A stretch of 64,000 bases of DNA, from positions 206,604 through 270,603 of the forward strand of contig NZ_JACVBX010000010.1 in assembly GCF_014852585.1 (NCBI RefSeq), read 5' to 3'. Positions within the stretch are counted from its first letter, which is position 1. Every line of letters begins with the position of its first letter. Below, in pieces: positions 57,768-64,000 of the stretch. The notes under the pieces are model-generated. The model was not told where the DNA came from, did not search any database, and was given only the letters and a program-made list of their open reading frames with translations. Source of the stretch: Pseudomonas sp. PDM18 (GTDB lineage Bacteria; Pseudomonadota; Gammaproteobacteria; Pseudomonadales; Pseudomonadaceae). Made by a program: the position numbers and the translations under genes.

Positions 57768-58670
57768 ATGACCACGATGCCCATGCCCAGAGCCCGCGTC
57801 TCACTGACCCTGATTGCTGCCTTCTTCGCCCTCTACTTCATCTGGGGCTCGACCTACCTGGTGATCCGCATCGGCGTCGAATCCTGGCCGCCGATGCTGA
57901 TGGCCGGCTGCCGCTTCATCATCGCCGGGGCGATCCTGTTCATCTGGATGCTCTCGCGCGGCGCGCCAATGCCGACGCTGAAACAGTGCCTGTCGGCGGG
58001 CGCCATCGGCATCCTCCTGCTCAGCTGCGGCAACGGCGGGGTGACGGTGGCCGAGCACTGGGGCGTGGCCTCGGGGGTAGCGGCGCTGGCGGTGGCGACC
58101 GTGCCGCTGTTCACCCTGGTATTCGGGCGCTTCTTCGGCAACCGCACCACGGCGCTGGAATGGGCCGGCATCGCCCTGGGCCTGTTCGGCATCGTGCTGC
58201 TCAATCTCGGTTCCAACCTGCAGGGCAGCCCGGCGGGCGCGGCGCTGATCCTCTTCGCGGCGGCGACCTGGGCCTTCGGTTCGGTGTGGAGCCGGCGCCT
58301 GGACCTGCCCGGTGGCGCCATGGCCAGCGCGGTGGAAATGCTGGTGGGTGGTGGCGTGCTGCTACTGGGCAGCTTCCTTAGTGGCGAGCGCCTGGAGCAG
58401 ATGCCTACCGCCGCCGGCTGGGGTGCGCTGGCCTACTTGGTGGTGTTCGGCTCGATCATCGCCTTCAGCGCCTACATGTACCTGCTGGCCAACGTGCGCC
58501 CGGCGGCAGCTACCAGCTACGCCTATGTCAACCCGGCGGTTGCGGTGCTGCTTGGCGTGGTGTTCGCCGGCGAGCACATCGGCCTCGCGGAATCCCTGGC
58601 AATGGCGGTGATTATCAGTGCGGTGGTGCTGATCGGCCTGCCGCAGTGGCGGCGCAAGGAAGCCGTCTGA
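57768..58670 (+). CDS. EamA-family drug/metabolite exporter (YedA-like)
   Basis: A 300-aa DMT-superfamily transporter with ten predicted transmembrane helices in two EamA repeats. YFIWGSTYLVIRIGVE is the family start and the second repeat has FGSVWSRRLDLP and SYAYVNPAVAVLLGVVFAGEH. Probably exports an amino acid or aromatic metabolite under the adjacent Lrp regulator. Confidence 0.9.
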   Translation: MTTMPMPRARVSLTLIAAFFALYFIWGSTYLVIRIGVESWPPMLMAGCRFIIAGAILFIWMLSRGAPMPTLKQCLSAGAIGILLLSCGNGGVTVAEHWGVASGVAALAVATVPLFTLVFGRFFGNRTTALEWAGIALGLFGIVLLNLGSNLQGSPAGAALILFAAATWAFGSVWSRRLDLPGGAMASAVEMLVGGGVLLLGSFLSGERLEQMPTAAGWGALAYLVVFGSIIAFSAYMYLLANVRPAAATSYAYVNPAVAVLLGVVFAGEHIGLAESLAMAVIISAVVLIGLPQWRRKEAV

Positions 58671-58734
58671 CTCGCGGCATGAGCTAAGCCCGAAAGGTTA
58701 TTTCGCGCGTCTCGTGCGATTCGCTAGGGTATGA

Positions 58735-58763
58735 AACGGCCTCCATTCGGAGGCCGTTCTTTT
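58735..58763 (+). terminator. Terminator after the EamA gene
   Basis: AACGGCCTCC, ATTC loop, GGAGGCCGTT, C, then TTTT: a perfect 10-bp stem 64 nt after the stop. Confidence 0.88.
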
Positions 58764-58832
58764 CCTCCCTTTCAGTACACCCGCGCGCCATACGCCCAGG
58801 CCACTGATCCACCCCTTCGAGCCGAGGTGTGC

Positions 58833-59735
58833 ATGAGTCTGGTGGTACCGTTTTCCTCGCTTTCCGAATTGCCTCCCATCCAGCGCTGGAGCGACGCTCT
58901 ACGTGCGTCCAGCCTGCTGGCCCTGTCCGTTCCGCGCGAGTACGGCGGCCGAGGTGCCGGCTGGGACGAGGTACTGCAGACCCTGCGCGATCTCTCCGAG
59001 CGCGACGGCACCCTGGCCCGGTTGTTTGCCCTGCATCACCTGCAACTGGCCAGCGTGTTGCTGCTGGGCAGCGCCGAGCAGCGCGAGCGCCTGCTGCCGC
59101 TCAGCATTGAGCGCGAATGGCTGTGGGGCGAGGCGGTGGATCACCAGGAAAGCCGCCTGCTGGCGAGGGAGCATCGGCGCGGCGGTTTCCTGCTGCAGGG
59201 CGGGCGCCACGACTGCTTCGGCGCGGAGTCGGTGGACTGGCTGCTGATCTCGGCGCGCCATGCGCCCAGCGAAGGATTGCTGATCGCCGCGCTGCCGGCG
59301 GATCGCAACGGGCTGGATCGATTCGAGCCCAGCGGCGGCGGCCTGTTGCATTGCCATGAGGTGCGCCTGCATCCCGAGGACATCCTGCTGCCGCCCGGCC
59401 TGCCGTGGACGCCCCGTGCGCAACTGCGCGGCAGCCTCTCCGCGCTGCTGCAGGCGAATATTGCCCTGGGCCTTGCCGTGCAGGCGTTCGAGAACTTGCC
59501 GGTGCGGGCGGCGGCGGGCGAGTTGCAGCGGCTGCTGGCGCTGGGGCTGCGTCTGTCCGAACAGTCGGCGGTGGCCTTCGAATCCGCCCAGGCGGCGGGC
59601 AACGGCCTGAGCTTCAGCCGCAGCGCGGCATTGGCGACCCTGGTGGCGGAAACCGCCGCCGTGGCGCAGCACGCGGTCCAGGTAGGCTTGCGCCAGGAAG
59701 GCACCCGCGCCCGTGTGCTCTCCGGTGCTACCTGA
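58833..59735 (+). CDS. Acyl-CoA-dehydrogenase-like flavoprotein (SfnB/DszC-type family)
   Basis: A 300-aa protein of the acyl-CoA dehydrogenase fold but shorter than the usual 380-400 aa. LALSVPREYGGRGAGWDEVLQTLRDLS is the N-terminal family hallmark and SNI-type loops follow. Position directly upstream of tauA suggests a sulfur-scavenging oxidoreductase, like the FMNH2-dependent desulfurisation enzymes. Start after GAGGTGTGC. The catalytic base of true acyl-CoA dehydrogenases is not recognisable. Confidence 0.75.
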   Translation: MSLVVPFSSLSELPPIQRWSDALRASSLLALSVPREYGGRGAGWDEVLQTLRDLSERDGTLARLFALHHLQLASVLLLGSAEQRERLLPLSIEREWLWGEAVDHQESRLLAREHRRGGFLLQGGRHDCFGAESVDWLLISARHAPSEGLLIAALPADRNGLDRFEPSGGGLLHCHEVRLHPEDILLPPGLPWTPRAQLRGSLSALLQANIALGLAVQAFENLPVRAAAGELQRLLALGLRLSEQSAVAFESAQAAGNGLSFSRSAALATLVAETAAVAQHAVQVGLRQEGTRARVLSGAT

Positions 59736-59769
59736 GGCGCCGTAACACGGGGCCTGTAGCCGAATCGAG

Positions 59770-59850
59770 ACAAGCGCTGGCGCTCATAAGTTAAGAACTA
59801 AAAAGTATTTATTCGAAGTTTTTTATATCGGTAATCTAGCTCTACCGGAC
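59770..59850 (+). promoter_or_regulatory. AT-rich promoter region of the tau operon
   Basis: A distinctly AT-rich stretch (59784-59842, containing TAAGAACTAAAAAGTATTTA and TTTTTTATATCGGTAAT) in GC-rich DNA, about 100 bp upstream of tauA. Its character fits CysB-dependent sulfate-starvation promoters in Pseudomonas. No precise CysB site can be claimed. Confidence 0.4.
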
Positions 59851-59940
59851 CGCCGGACACCCGTTTCGCCCATCGAATCCCGTCCCGTGGTCCGTCCCCT
59901 CTGTGAGGCCGGCACCGCCGTTACCTTCAGAGGAAACACC

Positions 59941-60960
59941 ATGAACAAACCTCGTTTCGTACGCCGTGCCGTGGCCGGCGTCGCTGTTGCGGCTGCCCTG
60001 ACCTTCCAGAGCGCCGCGTTCGCCGACATCGTCCTGGGCTACCAGACCGGCATCGACCCGACCAAGGTTCCGCAAGCCGATGGCACCTATGAAAAGGTCA
60101 TCGGCGAGAAGCTCGACTGGCGCCGCTTCAACAGCGGTCCGGAAGTGGTCGCCGCCATCGCCTCCGGCGACGTACAGCTGGGTAATCTCGGCTCCAGCCC
60201 GCTGGCCGCCGCTACCTCGCGCGGTCTGCCGATCATTGCCTTCATCGTTTCCGCGCAGATCAACGCCGCCGAGGCCCTGGTCGTACGCAACGGCAGCAAG
60301 ATCGAGAAGCCCGAAGATCTGGTCGGCAAGACGATCGCCACCCCCTTTGTTTCCACCTCGCACTACAGCCTGCTGGGCGCACTCAAGCACTGGAAGATCG
60401 ACCCGACCAAGGTGAAGATCGTCAACCTCAATCCCACCGAGATCGCCGCCGCCTGGCGCCGTGGCGACATCGACGGCGCCTTCGTCTGGTCGCCCGCCCT
60501 GGGCGAGATCAAGAAGTCCGGCAAGGTGCTGACCGACGCAGCCGAAGTCGGCCAGTGGGGCGCGCCGACCTTCGAGGTCTGGGTAGCCCGCAAGGACTTC
60601 GCCGAGAAGCACCCGGAAATCATCGCCAAGTTCGCCAAGGTGAGCCTGGATTCCTTCGCCGACTACAACGCCCACAAGGCGCAGTGGACCGCCGACTCCG
60701 AGCAGGTGAAGAAGATCGCCAAGCTGACCGGCGCCGATCCGCAGGACGTGCCTGAACTGCTGGCCGGCTCCGCCTTCCCCGAATCCCAGGCGCAGCTGTC
60801 CTCCGCCCTGCTGGGTGGCGGCACCGCCAAGGACATCGCCGGCACCGCCGCCTTCCTGAAAGAACAGAAGCGCGTGCCGTCGGTGCTCAAGGATTACTCG
60901 CCCTATGTCAGCGCCGAGTACGTGCGCCAGGCGGAGAGCGTGCAGGTCGGGCAGCGCTGA
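59941..60960 (+). CDS. tauA: Taurine ABC transporter substrate-binding protein
   Basis: A 339-aa periplasmic protein. The signal peptide (MNKPRFVRRAVAGVAVAAALTF) is cleaved near AFA-D. Mature landmarks are LGYQTGIDPTKVPQADGTYEKVIG, NSGPEVVAAIASGDVQLGNLGSSPLAAA and TPFVSTSHYSLLGAL. All are characteristic of TauA rather than SsuA. The start follows AGAGGAAACACC. Confidence 0.95.
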   Translation: MNKPRFVRRAVAGVAVAAALTFQSAAFADIVLGYQTGIDPTKVPQADGTYEKVIGEKLDWRRFNSGPEVVAAIASGDVQLGNLGSSPLAAATSRGLPIIAFIVSAQINAAEALVVRNGSKIEKPEDLVGKTIATPFVSTSHYSLLGALKHWKIDPTKVKIVNLNPTEIAAAWRRGDIDGAFVWSPALGEIKKSGKVLTDAAEVGQWGAPTFEVWVARKDFAEKHPEIIAKFAKVSLDSFADYNAHKAQWTADSEQVKKIAKLTGADPQDVPELLAGSAFPESQAQLSSALLGGGTAKDIAGTAAFLKEQKRVPSVLKDYSPYVSAEYVRQAESVQVGQR

Positions 60961-60980
60961 TCCGTTGCTCTTCGTTCTTC

Positions 60981-61069
60981 GTAGGAGCGAGCTTGCTCGC
61001 GAACACCGGACGGCACTGAAGTTCGGGCTGGTTCGCGAGCAATAACGATGGCGTCCCCCTCGCTCCTAC
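60981..61069. repeat. REP element (GTAGGAGCGAGC family) between tauA and tauB
   Basis: GTAGGAGCGAGCTTGCTCGC at 60981-61000, a middle containing GAACACCGGACGGC, and an inverted CTCGCTCCTAC at 61059-61069. It separates tauA from tauB inside the predicted operon. Confidence 0.85.
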
Positions 61070-61110
61070 AAGGCCCCACGCATTTCTTCTCACCCTACGG
61101 AGGGCAGAAC

Positions 61111-61914
61111 ATGAGCCGTCTGACGGCCGAGGCAGTCAGCCTCACTTTCCAGCAGCGCGGCCGCGAGCGCGTCGTGCTGCAGGACCTCACTCTCAGCCTG
61201 GCCAAGGGCGAATCCCTGGTGGTGCTCGGCCCGTCTGGCTGCGGCAAGTCCAGCCTGCTCAACGTGCTGGCGGGCTTCCAGGCGCCGGACAGCGGCCGCG
61301 TGCAGATCGACGGCCGCACCCTGAGCGGCCCCGGTGGCGAGCGCGGCGTGGTGTTTCAGGACGATGCGCTGATGCCCTGGCTGAATGCGCTGGACAACGT
61401 TGCACTGGGCTTGCGCATCCGTGGCGTTGGTGCCGTCGAGCGCAACGCCCGCGCCCATGACGTCCTCAAGCTGGTTGGCCTGGGCGAGCACGCGGACTAC
61501 CGCATTTCGCAACTGTCCGGTGGCCAGCGGCAGCGCCTGGGCCTGGCCCGTGCGCTGGCGGTGGAGCCGGATTTCCTGCTGCTTGACGAACCCTTCGGCG
61601 CCCTCGACGCGCTGACCCGCGAGCGCATGCAGGTACTGACCCTCGACCTGTGGCGCAAGACCGGCAAGGGCCTGTTCCTGATTACCCACAGCGTCGATGA
61701 AGCGCTGTTCCTCGCCACCGACCTGGTGGTGATGGAAGGCCCGCCGGCGCGCATCGTCAAGCGCCTGCCGCTGGACTTCGCTCGCCGCTACGCCGCTGGC
61801 GAACCGGTGCGCTCGATCAAGGCCGACCCGGAATTCGCGCGCTTGCGCCAACTGCTTCTCGATCTTTTTTTGGAAGAGACGCTTGAGGAACCGGAGGTCG
61901 AGCATGCCCACTGA
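61111..61914 (+). CDS. tauB: Taurine ABC transporter ATP-binding protein
   Basis: A 267-aa ATPase. Walker A is GPSGCGKSSLL, the Q-loop is VFQDDALMPW, the signature is LSGGQRQRLGLARAL, Walker B is LLLDEPFGALD and the switch His lies in ITHSVDEAL. Characteristic TauB stretch: DRDLPLDFARRY-type end. Ribosome site GGAGGGCAGAAC. Overlaps tauC by 11 nt. Confidence 0.95.
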   Translation: MSRLTAEAVSLTFQQRGRERVVLQDLTLSLAKGESLVVLGPSGCGKSSLLNVLAGFQAPDSGRVQIDGRTLSGPGGERGVVFQDDALMPWLNALDNVALGLRIRGVGAVERNARAHDVLKLVGLGEHADYRISQLSGGQRQRLGLARALAVEPDFLLLDEPFGALDALTRERMQVLTLDLWRKTGKGLFLITHSVDEALFLATDLVVMEGPPARIVKRLPLDFARRYAAGEPVRSIKADPEFARLRQLLLDLFLEETLEEPEVEHAH

Positions 61915-62722
61915 AACCCTCGCCGCCAAACTCCCGGCCGCCGCGCCGACTGCCCGCAGCGTGCCGCGCGACTACCGCCGTTGGGCCGCCGCTGGCAGCG
62001 TCGGTGCCATCTTCGTGCTCTGGTGGCTGGCCACGCACCTGGGCTGGGTCGACACCCTGTTCCTGCCCGCGCCGGAGCAACTGGTGGAAGCCTTCCAGCG
62101 CCTGCTGGCCGAGGGCTACGTCGATGCCTCGCTGTGGCAACACGTCGGCACCAGCCTGCTGCGCGTGCTGCTGGCGCTGGGCGCGGCGGTGCTGACGGCG
62201 ATTCCGCTGGGCATCCTGATGGGCCTCAACCCGCTGGTGGGCGCGGCCTTCGACCCGCTGGTGGAGTTCTACCGCCCGGTACCGCCGCTGGCCTACCTGC
62301 CGCTGATCGTCATCTGGTTCGGAATCGGCGAGTTGTCCAAGGTGCTGCTGATCTACCTCGCGCTGTTCGCGCCGCTGCTGATCGCCACCGCCGCCGGCGT
62401 GCGTCGCGTGGACAAGTCTCGTATCCAGGCCGTGTGCTGCCTGGGCGCTAGCCGTTTGCAGGTGGTGCGCCACGTGATCCTGCCCAGTGCGCTGCCGGAC
62501 GTCCTCACCGGCCTGCGCATCGCCCTGGGCGTGGGCTGGTCGACCCTGGTCGCCGCCGAACTGATCGCCGCCAACCGCGGCCTGGGCTTCATGGTGCAGT
62601 CCGCCGCGCAGTTCCTCGCCACCGATGTCGTGGTGCTGGGAATCCTGTTTATCGCCGCCATCGCGCTGAGCTTCGAACTGGGGTTGCGCTGGCTGCAGAA
62701 GCGGTTTGCTTCCTGGGAGTAG
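61904..62722 (+). CDS. tauC: Taurine ABC transporter permease
   Basis: A 272-aa inner-membrane permease with six predicted helices. It has the EAA loop (AAGVRRVDKSRIQAVCCLGASRLQVVRHVILPSALPDVL, about residues 165-200). Start MPTETLAAKL after GGAGGTCGAGC, within the end of tauB. Confidence 0.95.
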   Translation: MPTETLAAKLPAAAPTARSVPRDYRRWAAAGSVGAIFVLWWLATHLGWVDTLFLPAPEQLVEAFQRLLAEGYVDASLWQHVGTSLLRVLLALGAAVLTAIPLGILMGLNPLVGAAFDPLVEFYRPVPPLAYLPLIVIWFGIGELSKVLLIYLALFAPLLIATAAGVRRVDKSRIQAVCCLGASRLQVVRHVILPSALPDVLTGLRIALGVGWSTLVAAELIAANRGLGFMVQSAAQFLATDVVVLGILFIAAIALSFELGLRWLQKRFASWE

Positions 62723-62738
62723 AGCAGTCGGGGCAGGA

Positions 62739-62899
62739 GCCCCTCACCCTAGCCCTCTCCCAGAGGGAGAGGGGACTGTTCCGAGCGGCGTTTCGTTCGC
62801 TGCCTCACTGCCATTCCTCCGTTGTTGAAGGACTGTCTCGTCCTTCCCGAGCACACCGAACAACTCCCTCTCCCTCTGGGAGAGGGCTGGGGTGAGGGC
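62739..62899. repeat. CCCTCTCCC-type element, copy 5: full-length with terminal inverted repeats
   Basis: A 161-bp element. Its left end GCCCCTCACCCTAGCCCTCT and its right end, read in reverse complement, GCCCTCACCCCAGCCCTCTC, are near-identical for about 35 bp, each closing with a CCCTCTCCCAGAGGGAGAGG hairpin. The interior is unrelated to any gene. This looks like a small non-autonomous mobile element (MITE-like). It lies between tauC and tauD. Confidence 0.75.
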
Positions 62900-62935
62900 T
62901 ACGACGCCCAGCCCGAACTAGATGAGTGAATTGAA

Positions 62936-63769
62936 ATGACCCTGAGCATCGAACCCATCAGCCCGGCCCTGGGCGCCATCGTTTCCGGCGTGCGTCTGGC
63001 CGACCCGCTGGACGACGCGGCGCAGCGCCAGATCGAGCAGGCCCTGCTCGATCATCACGTGCTGTTTTTCCGCGACCAGCCGCTGACGCCGACCCAGCAG
63101 GCGAACTTCGCCGCGCGCTTCGGCGACCTGCACATCCACCCGATCTACCCCAGCTCGCCCGAGCAGCGCGAAGTCATTGTCCTCGACACTGCCGTCACCG
63201 ACGTGCGCGACAACGCCATCTGGCACACCGACGTGACCTTCCTGGAAACCCCGGCTCTGGGCGCCGTGCTGGCCGCCAAACAGCTGCCGCCCTACGGTGG
63301 CGACACCCTGTGGGCCAGCGGCATCGCGGCGTTCGAAGCGCTGTCCAAGCCGCTGCAGCAGTTGCTCGACGGCCTCACCGCGACTCATGACATCAGCAAG
63401 TCCTTCCCCCAGGAGCGCTTCGGCGCCACCGACGCGGACCTCGCGCGCCTGGAAGAAGCGCGCAAGAAGAACCCGCCGCGCAGCCATCCGGTGATCCGCA
63501 CGCATCCGGTCACCGGGCGCAAGGCGTTGTTCGTCAGCGATGGCTTCACCACCCGCATCAACGAGCTGGAACCGGCGGAAAGTCGCGCGATCCTCGACCT
63601 GCTGTTCGCCCATTTCGCCCGGCCAGAGTTCACCGTGCGCTGGCGCTGGAAGGAGAACGACGTGGCCTTCTGGGACAACCGCGTGACCCAGCATTACGCG
63701 GTGGATGACTACCGCCCGCAGCGCCGGGTGATGCACCGCGCGACCATCCTTGGCGACAAGCCGTTCTGA
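62936..63769 (+). CDS. tauD: Taurine dioxygenase (2-oxoglutarate-dependent)
   Basis: A 277-aa Fe(II)/2-oxoglutarate oxygenase that releases sulfite from taurine, forming aminoacetaldehyde. The iron ligands are His and Asp in IWHTDVTF (about residue 100) and the distal His in [12 protein letters not shown] (about 256). The 2OG arginine lies in RVMHRATI. Weak ribosome site (GAGTGAATTGAA). Ends the tau module. Confidence 0.95.
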   Translation: MTLSIEPISPALGAIVSGVRLADPLDDAAQRQIEQALLDHHVLFFRDQPLTPTQQANFAARFGDLHIHPIYPSSPEQREVIVLDTAVTDVRDNAIWHTDVTFLETPALGAVLAAKQLPPYGGDTLWASGIAAFEALSKPLQQLLDGLTATHDISKSFPQERFGATDADLARLEEARKKNPPRSHPVIRTHPVTGRKALFVSDGFTTRINELEPAESRAILDLLFAHFARPEFTVRWRWKENDVAFWDNRVTQHYAVDDYRPQRRVMHRATILGDKPF

Positions 63770-63784
63770 CGGTTTTTCGCTCTG

Positions 63785-63855
63785 GTATGGCGAATAGCCT
63801 GGAGCGGGTTATCCGCCGCATTGGCGGATAACGCCCCAGGCGTTATGCGCCCTAC
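63785..63855. repeat. REP doublet (GTAGGGCGGATAAC family, diverged left arm)
   Basis: GTATGGCGAATAGCC...GGTTATCCGCC and GGCGGATAACGC...GCGTTATGCGCCCTAC. It lies immediately outside the IS110-family element, a known target class for IS110/IS1111 insertion. Confidence 0.75.
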
Positions 63856-63889
63856 GGGCCCGAGGATGGGTATGTAGGAGATTCTATGT

Positions 63890-64000
63890 CTACCCCACCG
63901 TATCGGCCGCAGTCCGATACGGTTGCTGAGTCGTCATCAGGGCAAAGGCAATCCGGGCCAATTTGCGGGCGAGGACGGTCAGCGCCTCGATCTTTTGCAG
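63890..64000 (-). mobile_element. IS110-family transposase, C-terminal fragment (window edge)
   Basis: 37 codons to the edge, ending in TAG. The visible end reads LQKIEALTVLARKLARIAFALM then TTQQPYRTAADTVG (two pieces). The A-L-x-V-L-A-R-K-L-A-R-I-x-F pattern is the usual tail of IS110/IS1111 DEDD transposases. A perfect 10-bp inverted repeat ACCGTATCGG/CCGATACGGT (63897-63906 and 63914-63923) lies at the end of the gene, possibly the IS subterminal structure. The element continues outside the window. Confidence 0.6.

Overview
The window is chromosomal DNA of a GC-rich gammaproteobacterium, almost certainly a Pseudomonas of the P. aeruginosa / P. nitroreducens / P. citronellolis neighbourhood. 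The reasons are codon use, REP-type palindromes (GTAGGAGCGAGC...GCTCGCTCCTAC and GTAGGGCGGATAAC families), and gene order. From memory, two blocks follow P. aeruginosa PAO1: dsbD-ctpL-gcbA-DUF2333-NUDIX-SUI1-speA (PA4845 down to PA4839), and fdnGHI-fdhE-selAB-selC ... thiolase-Lrp-EamA (PA4812 down to PA4783). I could not run a search, so the synteny is recollection.

Layout. 1-14 kb: dsbD, an inserted polyamine island (LysR, PotF-like binding protein, SpeB-type agmatinase), ctpL with a Pho-box candidate, the diguanylate cyclase gcbA, three small conserved genes, and speA. SpeA and SpeB together would give the arginine-agmatine-putrescine route. 14-17 kb: a class III ribonucleotide reductase operon with an ANR box and two NrdR-like boxes 32 bp apart. 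Its glycyl-radical domain is not on NrdD but on a separate 48-aa ORF between nrdD and nrdG. 17-31 kb: MocR regulator, cbpA-cbpM with a good sigma-32 promoter, flavin reductase, epimerase-cupin pair, NAT, lipoprotein, DUF2214, GAF-GGDEF, MATE pump, YkgJ protein, Idi, small transporter, SRPBCC protein and FadH.

31-43 kb is a selenoprotein module: fdnG with an in-frame TGA (Sec) followed by a SECIS hairpin, fdnH, fdnI, fdhE, selA, selB and, 2.5 kb further, the tRNA-Sec gene selC. Everything needed to build one selenoenzyme is here apart from selD. SelB carries a C-terminal 49-residue tail that looks like a captured antitoxin. 43.4-44.6 kb, just after selC, is an irregular patch with a frameshifted gene, a small HTH protein with an inverted repeat, and an unknown gene.

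44.6-57 kb: small exported or lipoproteins, GrpB, a tightly overlapping four-gene operon (GNAT, DsrE-like, GcvH-like lipoyl protein, D-Ala-D-Ala-type dipeptidase), two DUF4136 lipoproteins, cmoM, a MazG-like gene, and a fatty-acid group (MaoC, AraC regulator, FabG4-like, FadI-like). 57-64 kb: Lrp and EamA, then a sulfonate module (acyl-CoA-dehydrogenase-like flavoprotein, tauABCD) interspersed with repeat elements and ending beside a partial IS110-family transposase.
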